From positions 434,001 through 498,000 of the forward strand of contig NZ_QWDC01000003.1 in NCBI RefSeq assembly GCF_003432115.1: a stretch of DNA of 64,000 nt. The letters run 5' to 3'. Each line of letters opens with the position of its first letter. Position 1 is the stretch's first letter. Position numbers and translations under genes: made by a program. This document shows, in pieces, positions 35,341 through 43,155 of the stretch. The DNA comes from Mucilaginibacter conchicola. Its GTDB lineage: Bacteria > Bacteroidota > Bacteroidia > Sphingobacteriales > Sphingobacteriaceae. The notes under the pieces are model-generated. The model ran no database searches, was not told where the DNA came from, and saw nothing but the letters and a program-made list of their open reading frames with translations.

Positions 35341-35808
35341 ATGAAACATCTATTTCTACTGGTCGTTTTAGGCCTTTCATTATCTGCCTGTACAAAAAAA
35401 GCATCTGATACTCCCGACACTCCCGATAACAGCGGCAACCAAGCCTTATCATATCCCAAACTGATAGCAGCCAAGTGGCAGCAAACCGCGGATACCGTAC
35501 AATTTTATGATAACGGCAAGGTTACCAATACCAGTGGTCAGGGCCCGTCAGAATTTTATTATCAGTTTAATACAGATGGAACGGGGCAGCAAATTAATGT
35601 TTTAGGGCCTACTGATTTGAGTTACATCCTTAACGAGAAAAATATCATTATCACATATCCGGCAGCTAATACAAACAGCCAACCTGTAATAATGCCCGGT
35701 ACCATACGCGTGCTTAATTCAACAACACTCTGCCTGTTTTTTGATGATATAAATGCAACTGGTACTACCAAATCTACGCAGGTGATATGGCTTAAAAAGG
35801 TCGGGTAA
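35341..35808 (+). CDS. Lipocalin-like small lipoprotein
   Basis: A 155-residue lipoprotein with signal and lipobox LSAC (CTKKASDTPDTPD after it, a typical low-complexity linker). The mature part starts with LIAAKWQQTADTVQFYDNG and continues as short beta-strands ending in TQVIWLKKV; this pattern resembles the lipocalin-like lipoproteins common in Bacteroidota, but the assignment is by style only. Its last 17 bases overlap the convergent membrane-protein gene. Confidence 0.7.
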   Translation: MKHLFLLVVLGLSLSACTKKASDTPDTPDNSGNQALSYPKLIAAKWQQTADTVQFYDNGKVTNTSGQGPSEFYYQFNTDGTGQQINVLGPTDLSYILNEKNIIITYPAANTNSQPVIMPGTIRVLNSTTLCLFFDDINATGTTKSTQVIWLKKVG

Positions 35809-36439
35809 CTTTAGGGAAACCGTTTGCATAGGTTATGCCCAGCCAGCCTGTTTTAAAATTTAAAGTAAGCAGCCCGCCTTTGCGCAGGCCCCTTGTAAGC
35901 AGGTACAGATATATAAAGCCTGATACTTCTATCCTTACCTTGTTGCTGCAGATAACGTAGTATGAAAATCCTCGTCCTTTTTGTTGAGTTTCTACCGTAG
36001 CCACTTTGTATATAGTTTCTTGCGAATGGGTAGTTTTTAAACGGTTTATGAATAGTAAGAAAGGATCGGTTAGCCACATTTTACATATCAGGTTACCGAA
36101 AGCTGTAATGCAGATCACTTTCCAGATGATGCTTGCTAAAGAACCGGAATAATGCGAAGGTGGAAACAGGACGAACAAAATTGTTATCAAAACTAACCCG
36201 GGTAAAAATGATAAGTATCGCCATGCGCCTTTAAAATGCCAATCTTCTGCTTCAAGTATCTGTATATCAAACGAGAGTAGAGGAATAAGTACTATCAAAC
36301 ATAAAGGTTGATACACCGGCTCTATGCGTAACCAGGCAAAAATAGCGATAGGTATAAAAGCCAATAATAATTGCCAGTAAGGGGCAAAAAACAGGAACGA
36401 GAACATCCAAAGAAAACCGATAATGTATAAGGCAGCCAA
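35792..36439 (-). CDS. Membrane protein of unknown function
   Basis: Up to 215 residues from a TTG at 36439; an ATG at 36406 would give 204 residues and is a fair alternative. The N-terminal 110 residues are almost wholly hydrophobic, with four or five spans, and the C-terminal hundred form a soluble, basic, beta-rich domain (GFSYYVICSNKVRIEVSGFIYLYLL). I do not recognise the family. The gene overlaps the end of the convergent lipoprotein gene by 17 bp. Confidence 0.6.
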   Translation of the reverse strand: MAALYIIGFLWMFSFLFFAPYWQLLLAFIPIAIFAWLRIEPVYQPLCLIVLIPLLSFDIQILEAEDWHFKGAWRYLSFLPGLVLITILFVLFPPSHYSGSLASIIWKVICITAFGNLICKMWLTDPFLLFINRLKTTHSQETIYKVATVETQQKGRGFSYYVICSNKVRIEVSGFIYLYLLTRGLRKGGLLTLNFKTGWLGITYANGFPKVTRPF

Positions 36440-36697
36440 GTTTAAGATGGTAGGTTATCGATCTTACAACGCCTAAGTAGTCCTATTTGTTTAAATGGGG
36501 ATCTGAACATTAAAGCAAATTGGGCTTTTTAATTAATTGAACTATATTTAATAGCCAATTAACATTACCGCAACAATTTTGGCGCGGTATTATCACATAA
36601 AAACCAGAAGGCCATTAATTGCAGCTGCCGATTAAAAAACTTAGTTTGCAAGCCGCCTGCTACATTGTTGTGCTATCCCGGTAAATCAAATTTTAAG

Positions 36698-37945
36698 ATG
36701 ATGAAAAGATCTCTACTATCTTTCTTATTGCTGTTTTCTGCTTCCGTTTCAATAGTATCTGCACAAAGTGCCAACAAAACGGTTTTTGTAATTGCCGATG
36801 GTATCCCCGCTGATGTTATTGAGCGCCTCGATCTTCCCAACATTAAAAAGATCATATCAAAAGGTAGTTATACGCGCATGCACGTGGGCGGAGACGTTAA
36901 TACGTACAATCAAACCCCTACCATTTCTGCGGTAGGTTACAATAGCTTATTAACCGGTACCTGGGTAAACAAACACAACCTGCCCGATAATGATATTAAA
37001 GACCCTAACTATAATTACCAGAACATTTTCAGGTTATTAAAGGAGCAGTATCCTGCTAAAAAAACGGCTATTTTCTCCAGCTGGGAAGATAACCGCACCA
37101 AATTGCTTGGTTACCATTTGCCCGAAGCGGGTAACCTTAATGTTGACTGGTATTTTGACGGTTACGAAAAAGATACCGTTAATTTTAAACACGACAAGGC
37201 AAGCAACTACATGCACAGGATAGATGAGAAGGTAGTGAGCGAGGCTTCGGAAACTATTAAAAAAGATGCACCGGATCTGTCGTGGGTTTACCTGGAGTAC
37301 ACGGATGATATGGGCCACGCGCACGGCGATAGCCCCGAGTTTTATACTGCCATAAAAATGCTTGATGTGCAGTTAGGAAAGTTATATGATGCCATTGAAT
37401 ATCGCAAAGCTCATTTTAAAGAGAATTGGCTGCTGGTTGTTACAACAGATCATGGCCGTGATGAAAAGACTGGCAGGGGCCATGGCGGGCAATCGCCACG
37501 CCAGCGTAACACCTGGATGGTAACCAACTATCGCCCGTTGAATAATTACGCAGCCCGTTATCAACCAGCTATTGTTGATATTATGCCAAGCATTGCCCGT
37601 TTCATGAACATCACTATACCTGTAAATGTAAAACGCGAAATTGACGGTACACCACTAATTGGTAAAGTATCTGTTGCCGAGCCGGTCGCAATATTTGTAC
37701 AAGGTAACCTGGATATTACCTGGAAAGCTATTGACCCTGCGGGTAAAGTGAAAGTATGGCTGGCCAAAACCAATGATTTTAAAGTTGGCAAGCCCGATAT
37801 CTACGGGTTGGTAGGAGAGGTGCCTGTTTCAGATCAGCATGCTTTTATTGATGTGAAGAAATATCCATCAGACTTTTACAAAGTTGTTCTTGAGGCGCCC
37901 AACAATACGGTTAACAAATGGATAATATTGGGCGATAAAAAATAG
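36698..37945 (+). CDS. Alkaline phosphatase superfamily enzyme (phosphodiesterase-like)
   Basis: About 415 residues from a double ATG at 36698/36701, which opens into a signal peptide ending near VSAQ; the first candidate start at 36665 adds a hydrophilic leader. The catalytic nucleophile is probably the Thr in NQTPTISAVGYNSLLTG, and the metal-binding motifs DDMGHAHGDS and TTDHGRDEKTGRGHGG are clear. These are the motifs of type I phosphodiesterase/nucleotide pyrophosphatase proteins. The last hundred residues form an extra beta domain. It probably hydrolyses phosphate esters or diesters in the periplasm; the substrate is unknown. Confidence 0.88.
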   Translation: MMKRSLLSFLLLFSASVSIVSAQSANKTVFVIADGIPADVIERLDLPNIKKIISKGSYTRMHVGGDVNTYNQTPTISAVGYNSLLTGTWVNKHNLPDNDIKDPNYNYQNIFRLLKEQYPAKKTAIFSSWEDNRTKLLGYHLPEAGNLNVDWYFDGYEKDTVNFKHDKASNYMHRIDEKVVSEASETIKKDAPDLSWVYLEYTDDMGHAHGDSPEFYTAIKMLDVQLGKLYDAIEYRKAHFKENWLLVVTTDHGRDEKTGRGHGGQSPRQRNTWMVTNYRPLNNYAARYQPAIVDIMPSIARFMNITIPVNVKREIDGTPLIGKVSVAEPVAIFVQGNLDITWKAIDPAGKVKVWLAKTNDFKVGKPDIYGLVGEVPVSDQHAFIDVKKYPSDFYKVVLEAPNNTVNKWIILGDKK

Positions 37946-37966
37946 CCATCAATATTAAATTTCTTT

Positions 37967-38006
37967 AAACTACGAAGGCAGCTCTTTAAAGTTGCTTTTG
38001 TAGTTT
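37967..38006 (+). terminator. Probable terminator hairpin
   Basis: AAACTACGAAGGCA (37967-37980) pairs with TGCTTTTGTAGTTT (37993-38006) with two wobbles. It lies between convergent genes; the T-tract after it is weak. Confidence 0.5.
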
Positions 38007-38045
38007 ATAACGGTTAAAATGCGGGTAGAGAGCAATTGCAACGCC

Positions 38046-38666
38046 TTACCGTTTCAAAGGAGCTAATCCCTGCTGAATGCGGCGGGCGTTAACCTGGGCA
38101 AAATTTTGGTTGTCAAGTTCTTTTAGTTTTTCTTCGTCCATAAAGTTTTCCCAGATAATTTCCGCAGGCTCATCGTCATCTTCGTCATCATCCTCAGTGT
38201 AAAGTTTTTCAAGCAACTCCTTCCAGTTGTTCGCAACAAAATCGCAGGCGTAATATTGATATTCCTGATCATGGTCTGGTACTACCAGTTCGTCTTCAAT
38301 AATTTCAAATTGTTGTTCGTGGTCCCAGCGTATTATGGTAGGGGCGTCTGCACTTCTGCGGTAATCAAAACACAGGTAGTTGCCGCCGGCATCGCCTGCA
38401 AAGGGAATAACGTTTGGTGGCAGTTTGTCTTTTATCAAACTGTACTCGTAAAGGATGTTGTATTTTTCAGTGAGGTTAAAATTCAGCAGTTCGCCAAAAG
38501 CCTTGCCGGTGCGTTTTTCGGTATCAAAAGTATCCGATTTAGGAGAGCCATTATTATGCTCTTTAATGATCTCTGTAAAGGCAACAGGGAATTTTACGCC
38601 TAATTCTTGTTCAACCTGCGTAATTGTATTTACATCCTTTAGCGGCTTAGCATGCTTCCATTCCAT
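38046..38666 (-). CDS. SMI1/KNR4 (SUKH) family protein
   Basis: A 206-residue soluble protein whose first 150 residues have the SMI1/KNR4 fold signature: an N-terminal helix pair with QVEQELGVKFPVAFTEIIKEHNNG in two segments, the core motif IPFAGDAGGNYLCFDYR and the strand IIRWDHEQQFEIIEDE. An acidic stretch of Asp/Glu (about 158-166) leads to a charged C-terminal tail ending in a basic segment. SUKH proteins often act as immunity proteins against polymorphic toxins, but no toxin gene is adjacent here, so a stand-alone role is equally possible. Confidence 0.85.
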   Translation of the reverse strand: MEWKHAKPLKDVNTITQVEQELGVKFPVAFTEIIKEHNNGSPKSDTFDTEKRTGKAFGELLNFNLTEKYNILYEYSLIKDKLPPNVIPFAGDAGGNYLCFDYRRSADAPTIIRWDHEQQFEIIEDELVVPDHDQEYQYYACDFVANNWKELLEKLYTEDDDEDDDEPAEIIWENFMDEEKLKELDNQNFAQVNARRIQQGLAPLKR

Positions 38667-38780
38667 AGATAGAGTCCTTTGTATGCTTATATAAATAGAT
38701 ACAAGGCCGATTTGTTTACTATGCTTTTTACGATAGTTGGGATAAAATTAATGCCAGGCAAAATTGAGTATATTCGGCTT

Positions 38781-39182
38781 ATGAGAATTGCGGGTACGGC
38801 CTTTATTTTATTATTATTATTACTGCAATCCTGCTTACTCGAAACACCTCCTGAGCTGAAGGTAACCATCGTAAACAATTCTCCATCAGATGTATTGGTA
38901 AGTGAATACACCTGCTGCGATACAGCTTTTATTGAATGTGAAGCCCAAATGCTTTGCGAACATGCTCTTGATACGGCATTTTATCCGAGAGTGATAAAAA
39001 GGGGAGCATCAGAGGTATTGAACACGAAAATGAAAGCCGCAGTAAGCATATACGCAATAAACCTCGACTCATTGAAGAAATATTGCGGCTCAACGGAAAC
39101 CATTGCTGATAAACCATGGATGAAAATATTCAGTAACGATGTAGATAAGAAAGCCAAAAGCAGCCATATCGAAATCAAATAA
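38781..39182 (+). CDS. Small lipoprotein of unknown function
   Basis: About 133 residues from the ATG at 38781, which gives a lipoprotein signal with lipobox LLQSC; the longer reading from 38679 adds an unlikely leader. The mature chain has five further cysteines in a CCDTAFIECEAQMLCEH-type cluster and in KYCGS, which could form disulfides in the periplasm. I do not recognise a family. It lies just upstream of the GlcNAc transporter gene, but the operator between them belongs to the latter and there is no sign of joint function. Confidence 0.65.
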   Translation: MRIAGTAFILLLLLLQSCLLETPPELKVTIVNNSPSDVLVSEYTCCDTAFIECEAQMLCEHALDTAFYPRVIKRGASEVLNTKMKAAVSIYAINLDSLKKYCGSTETIADKPWMKIFSNDVDKKAKSSHIEIK

Positions 39183-39218
39183 ATTTATTCCCTGAAAATT
39201 CTTTTTTCAATTTATTTA

Positions 39219-39258
39219 CATATACTTGTATCGTGTACGTACACGATACAAGTATATG
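39219..39258. promoter_or_regulatory. 40-bp perfect palindrome, LacI-type operator at nagP start
   Basis: The two 20-base halves of 39219-39258 are exact inverted copies. The centre is GTGTACGTACAC (39233-39244), identical to the sites at susC and nagX, and the last three bases are the nagP ATG. A TATACTTG at 39221-39228 resembles a -7 box with one mismatch, which would put the transcription start inside the operator. Repression by the LacI regulator at 50054-51118 is inferred. Confidence 0.82.
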
Positions 39259-40569
39259 ACCAATACCAAACCAAACAATATTATACCATTAGCCATTATA
39301 TGCGTGGTGTTTTTTGTATTTGGTTTTGCCACCTGGGTAAACGCCGTACTGATCCCGTACTTTAAACTCGCCTGCGAACTAAGCAACTTTCAATCGTACC
39401 TGGTAGCTTTTGCTTTTTATATTTCTTATCTGGTTATTTCTGTCCCTGCGGCATATTTATTAAAGAAGATAGGCTTCAAAAAAGGGATGATGATAGGCTT
39501 TTGGATTATGGCAGCAGGGGCCGCCGTGTTCGTACCGGCTGCTATGTCGCGTTCCTATTACCTGTTCCTCGCAGGCTTGTTCACTATCGGTACGGGGCTG
39601 GCGCTTTTGCAGACTGCGGCTAATCCGTATGTGACCATCCTGGGTGCTCAAGAGCGGGCTGCACAGCGTATCAGCATAATGGGTATTTGCAACAAAACTG
39701 CAGGTATTATCGCGCCGCTTATTCTGGCCGTTTTTATCATTAAACCCGGCGATAGCGAACTGATGAAAGCCATCCCCAATATGGATTTGGCTCATAAAGA
39801 GCAGGTGCTTAATGAGCTGATACAACGCGTTATCGTCCCTTATTCAGTAGTTGCAGTAGTGTTAACGCTATTGGGTATCCTTATCAGGTTTTCGCCGCTG
39901 CCGGATATTGAAGAACCTGCAGGCGATGATATAGAAGAGGGACGAGAGCAAACTAAGCTCACCCATTTTCCGCATCTGATGCTGGGCGCTGTGGCTATCT
40001 TTTTCCATGTAGGCTCACAGGTTATCGCTATCGATAGCATCATTCCATACGCGCAAAGCATGGGGCTTTCCCTGCCCGAGGCAAAGGTATTCCCCTCATA
40101 CATTCTTTTTACTACAATCTGCGGTTATTTGCTGGGCATCAGTTTAATACCTAAGGTTATTTCGCAGCGTACCGCTTTGCGCATTTGTACGGTGTTGGGG
40201 CTGGTGTTTTCGATGCTTATTCTTAGCACAAAAGGTTGGGTAACCTTCATCGGCCACCGTACCGATGTTTCTATATGGTTTATGGTGATGCTGGGTTTTG
40301 CCAATTCTATGATATGGGCAGGTATTTGGCCATTGGCGCTAAATAACCTTGGTAAATATCTAAAACTGGGTGCATCACTGCTGATAATGGGGCTTTGCGG
40401 CAACGCCATCCTGCCGCTTATTTACGGCCATTTTGCCGACCAGTTAGGCCTTCGCGAAGCATATTGGGTGCTGTTGCCCTGCTATTTGTATTTGATCTTT
40501 TATGCCTTCCGCGGGCATAAAGTAAAACGTTGGAGTTTATACAAAAGAAATTACCATGGAACAATATGA
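39256..40569 (+). CDS. nagP: Sugar MFS transporter, FucP/NagP type (probable GlcNAc permease)
   Basis: A 437-residue transporter with about twelve spans, of the FucP-like sugar:H+ symporter group: FFVFGFATWVNAVLIPYFK in the first span and the QTAANPYVTILG motif in span 4 are hallmark sequences. The ATG at 39256 is chosen because MTNTKPNNIIPLAI matches the usual short N-terminus. It overlaps nagA by 14 bp and is followed by nagB, so GlcNAc is the likely substrate, as for NagP in Shewanella. Its start codon is part of a 40-bp palindromic operator. Transport is by inference from context; the family also carries fucose, glucose and galactose. Confidence 0.88.
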   Translation: MTNTKPNNIIPLAIICVVFFVFGFATWVNAVLIPYFKLACELSNFQSYLVAFAFYISYLVISVPAAYLLKKIGFKKGMMIGFWIMAAGAAVFVPAAMSRSYYLFLAGLFTIGTGLALLQTAANPYVTILGAQERAAQRISIMGICNKTAGIIAPLILAVFIIKPGDSELMKAIPNMDLAHKEQVLNELIQRVIVPYSVVAVVLTLLGILIRFSPLPDIEEPAGDDIEEGREQTKLTHFPHLMLGAVAIFFHVGSQVIAIDSIIPYAQSMGLSLPEAKVFPSYILFTTICGYLLGISLIPKVISQRTALRICTVLGLVFSMLILSTKGWVTFIGHRTDVSIWFMVMLGFANSMIWAGIWPLALNNLGKYLKLGASLLIMGLCGNAILPLIYGHFADQLGLREAYWVLLPCYLYLIFYAFRGHKVKRWSLYKRNYHGTI

Positions 40570-41746
40570 TCTTAAAATAATAAATGCCCGCATCATTGTT
40601 GAAAATGATATTCTTGACGGTGCTTCTCTATATGTTGCCGGTGGAAAGATCGCATTAATTGATAAGGTAGATCATGCTGCAAACCAGGTGTTAGACACCG
40701 GGGGGAATTACCTTTCGCCGGGTTTTATAGATATCCATGTGCATGGCGGTGCAGGTTATGATTTTATGGATAATACTCTGGAAGCTTATCTGGAAATAGC
40801 CAAACTGCACGCCCGATATGGCACCACTGCCTTTACCCCAACTACCTTAAGCTGCGAACATGAGTCGCTGATGCGCACGCTGGAGCTTTACGAACAGGCT
40901 GAACCTTTAAATACTGATGGCGCACGTTTTTTGGGGATGCATATCGAGGGTCCCTACTTTTCCATGGAGCAGCGCGGTGCGCAGGATCCAAGATTTATAC
41001 GCCTGCCCGATCCTGCAGAATATAAGGTGATTCTGGATAGATCATCCATTGTAAAGCGATGGAGTGCTGCACCGGAGCTGGATGGCGCAATCGAGTTTGG
41101 CAAGTATTTGAAAGATAAAGGTGTGTTAGGTTCTATAGCCCATACCGATGCTATTTATGAGGATGTGGTGGAAGCTTATACCAACGGCTTTACCCACATG
41201 ACGCATTTTTACTCGTGCATGTCGGGGGTATCGCGCCGCAATGCTTTCCGCTACGCGGGAGTGGTGGAAGCCGGTTACCTGATAGATGATATGACGGTAG
41301 AGATAATTGCAGATGGTCGCCATTTGCCGCCCGCGCTTTTGAAATTGGTCTACAAAATAAAAGGTGCCGATAAAATTGCTTTGGTAACAGATGCCATGCG
41401 CGCGGCAGGTATGCCGCCCGGCGAGAGCGTTTTAGGCCGACTGGACGATGGCCTTAAAGTGATAATAGAAGACGGCGTAGCCAAACTGCCCGACCGTACA
41501 GCCTTTGCCGGCAGTGTGGCAACCGCGATAGACCTGGTGAAGAATATGGTGCAGTTAGCCGAAGTACCTTTAACGGATGCCATCATCATGATGACAGCTA
41601 CACCCGCCCGTATCATGAAAGCTTATGATAGCATGGGTTCCATCGCCACCGGCAAACTGGCCGATCTGGTGATATTTGATGATGACTTTAACCTGAGCAC
41701 TACCATCATAGGTGGCAAGGTAGTTTATGCCGATCTGAAAGACTGA
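40556..41746 (+). CDS. nagA: N-acetylglucosamine-6-phosphate deacetylase
   Basis: A 396-residue amidohydrolase that converts GlcNAc-6-phosphate to glucosamine-6-phosphate and acetate. Metal and active-site motifs are visible: FIDIHVHGGAGYDF (His 61, His 63), GMHIEGPY (metal-binding Glu 131), AHTDA (His 196), THMTHFYSCMS (His 217) and the catalytic Asp 279 in LVTDAMRAAG. The length and motif order match NagA. It overlaps the transporter gene by 14 bp and is followed after 9 bp by nagB, a tight operon for GlcNAc catabolism. No GlcNAc kinase, which must act before it, is found in the window. Confidence 0.95.
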   Translation: MEQYDLKIINARIIVENDILDGASLYVAGGKIALIDKVDHAANQVLDTGGNYLSPGFIDIHVHGGAGYDFMDNTLEAYLEIAKLHARYGTTAFTPTTLSCEHESLMRTLELYEQAEPLNTDGARFLGMHIEGPYFSMEQRGAQDPRFIRLPDPAEYKVILDRSSIVKRWSAAPELDGAIEFGKYLKDKGVLGSIAHTDAIYEDVVEAYTNGFTHMTHFYSCMSGVSRRNAFRYAGVVEAGYLIDDMTVEIIADGRHLPPALLKLVYKIKGADKIALVTDAMRAAGMPPGESVLGRLDDGLKVIIEDGVAKLPDRTAFAGSVATAIDLVKNMVQLAEVPLTDAIIMMTATPARIMKAYDSMGSIATGKLADLVIFDDDFNLSTTIIGGKVVYADLKD

Positions 41747-41755
41747 GATATAACA

Positions 41756-42520
41756 ATGATAAAAACAATACAAAAAGATAAACTGAAAGTGTTGGTACTG
41801 CCAGATAGGGCTGCACTTGGCCAAACCGCTGCCGCAATGGTGAGCGATAAGATAAAGGAGTTGCTGAGCACAAAAGGCGATATCAACATCATCTTTGCGG
41901 CAGCACCATCACAAGACGAATTTTTGAGTGCGCTAATAGCTGATGAGCGTATTGAATGGGACAGGATAAACGCCTTCCACATGGATGAGTACCTGGGCCT
42001 GCCGGATAATGCCCCACAGTTGTTCAGTAGTTTTTTAAAGCGCAGTATTTTTTATCGTGTACCATTTAAAAGTGTGAATTGCATTAATGGAAATGCGAGT
42101 GATGCTGAGGCGGAATGTGAACGCTATGCTGTATTATTAAAAGCGCATCCCACAGATATCGTTTGTATGGGAATAGGGGAGAATACCCACATTGCCTTTA
42201 ACGACCCGCATGTGGCTGAGTTTAACGATCTCAAGGCTGTTAAAACAGTTACGTTAGATATGGCTTGCCGACAGCAGCAGGTTAATGATGGCTGTTTTGA
42301 AGGGATAGATGATGTGCCAAAATATGCCATTACGCTTACTGTACCAACACTTATGAGCGGCGCGCACCTGTTTTGCATGGTGCCGGGTGCCAACAAACGC
42401 GCGGCCGTTAACTATACCCTTACCGCGCCGGTGAGCGAAACTTATCCATCAACTATTTTACGCACGCACAATAGCTGTGTGTTGTTTGCCGATACTAACA
42501 GTTTGAATACAGTTGATTAA
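41756..42520 (+). CDS. nagB: Glucosamine-6-phosphate deaminase (variant active site)
   Basis: A 254-residue enzyme of the glucosamine-6-phosphate isomerase/deaminase family, giving fructose-6-phosphate and ammonia. The HMDEYLGL motif carries the general base Asp 77 (E. coli Asp 72), and GIGENTHIAFNDP carries the ring-opening His 145 (E. coli His 143). Aligned with E. coli GVGNDGHIAFNEP, the triad partner Asp 141 is Asn 143 here and Glu 148 is Asp 150. Such variants occur in a NagB-like subgroup. Operon position directly after nagA supports the function. It is the last gene of the operon; a terminator follows. Confidence 0.87.
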   Translation: MIKTIQKDKLKVLVLPDRAALGQTAAAMVSDKIKELLSTKGDINIIFAAAPSQDEFLSALIADERIEWDRINAFHMDEYLGLPDNAPQLFSSFLKRSIFYRVPFKSVNCINGNASDAEAECERYAVLLKAHPTDIVCMGIGENTHIAFNDPHVAEFNDLKAVKTVTLDMACRQQQVNDGCFEGIDDVPKYAITLTVPTLMSGAHLFCMVPGANKRAAVNYTLTAPVSETYPSTILRTHNSCVLFADTNSLNTVD

Positions 42521-42545
42521 TTACCTAAACCTCAACAAGCTGTGT

Positions 42546-42571
42546 AAGGAGACCTTGTGTCTCCTTTTTTT
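42546..42571 (+). terminator. Terminator of the nagP-nagA-nagB operon
   Basis: AAGGAGAC (42546-42553) and GTCTCCTT (42559-42566) form a perfect 8-bp stem with a 5-base loop, followed by a T-tract. Confidence 0.85.
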
Positions 42572-42672
42572 GTTTTTAAGAAGTCAACACGGGCTTCCAA
42601 CTCGTGCCTGAGCAAGGTGTCAGCTTTCAGCCGACGGCAGCAGAACGCTTCCAACACCAGCTCTCCAAAATA

Positions 42673-42773
42673 TGTCATTGCGAGGAGCGCCAGCGACGTG
42701 GCAATCTCGTAGGTAGGTTAGCATGCTTATTCTGTGAGATTGCTTCTCCGCCAGCCGGCGGATCGCAATGACA
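42673..42773. repeat. Nested inverted repeat, interspersed-repeat type
   Basis: TGTCATTGCGA (42673-42683) and TCGCAATGACA (42763-42773) are exact outer inverted copies; GCAATCTC (42701-42708) and GAGATTGC (42736-42743) are inner ones, and TCCGCC/GGCGGA (42747-42752, 42757-42762) form a small third stem. ATTGCGAGGAGC-type elements recur between genes in many bacteria, including Bacteroidota. No reading frame runs through it. Confidence 0.7.
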
Positions 42774-42800
42774 TTTTGGAATTTTTAGGGCTAAAAAGCC

Positions 42801-42824
42801 GTTGTTGGTGTTGTCACCAACAAC
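42801..42824. other. Perfect 10-bp hairpin
   Basis: GTTGTTGGTG (42801-42810) and CACCAACAAC (42815-42824) surround a TTGT loop, followed by TTTTAT. It could be a second terminator or the edge of the repeat region between nagB and susC. Apart from this, the repeat, and the susC promoter, the 635-bp gap holds nothing recognisable. Confidence 0.55.
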
Positions 42825-42915
42825 TTTTATAGGGCTATTTTACCCAACATCCTCGCTGTTTCTGAATCGGTTATCACCCCTTGCTTCCCAAAATTCCCCA
42901 CAAACCGAAAATAAA

Positions 42916-42946
42916 TTTGGATAACTCATTTAAGTAACTATATTTG
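42916..42946 (+). promoter_or_regulatory. Promoter of the susC operon
   Basis: TTTG (42916-42919), exactly 19 bases, then TATATTTG (42939-42946) match the Bacteroidota consensus fully. Transcription should start near 42952, leaving a leader of about 200 bases before susC. Confidence 0.85.
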
Positions 42947-42951
42947 TTTAC

Positions 42952-42984
42952 GTGTACGTACACAATTTAATTGTTTGCGTACAC
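42952..42984. promoter_or_regulatory. Tandem LacI-type operators at the susC start site
   Basis: GTGTACGTACAC at 42952-42963 is identical to the nagP and nagX sites and lies at the predicted transcription start. GTTTGCGTACAC at 42973-42984 matches it in 10 of 12 positions and begins exactly 21 bp later, that is two helical turns, on the same DNA face. Confidence 0.8.
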
Positions 42985-43033
42985 GAATTTGTATTGCGCT
43001 TTTCTTTATAAGGTTTTATACCTGTGTGTTTTT

Positions 43034-43079
43034 GCCCTGCAGAAGGTTTTGATCTGGCAAAACGGTGGTGTTGCGGGGC
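43034..43079 (+). promoter_or_regulatory. Imperfect hairpin in the susC leader
   Basis: GCCCTGC (43034-43040) pairs with GCGGGGC (43073-43079) with one wobble, and an inner GTTTTG/CAAAAC stem (43046-43051, 43058-43063) extends it. It lies about 80 bases before the ATG. Confidence 0.4.
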
Positions 43080-43155
43080 GTGTTTCTGAAACTATTTGCG
43101 TGTTCTGAATAAACTGAAATAAAAAACTAACTAAACCCATTTAAAAATTAACCTT

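Noticed and set aside
38046..38666. SMI1/KNR4 protein as part of a toxin-immunity system
   Set aside because: No polymorphic toxin, Rhs or secretion gene is adjacent, so the immunity role is not supported here.
39183..39220. Search for a full TTTG-N19-TAnnTTTG promoter before nagP
   Set aside because: Only a TATACTTG with one mismatch was found and no acceptable -33 box at 19-21 bases; not listed as a promoter.
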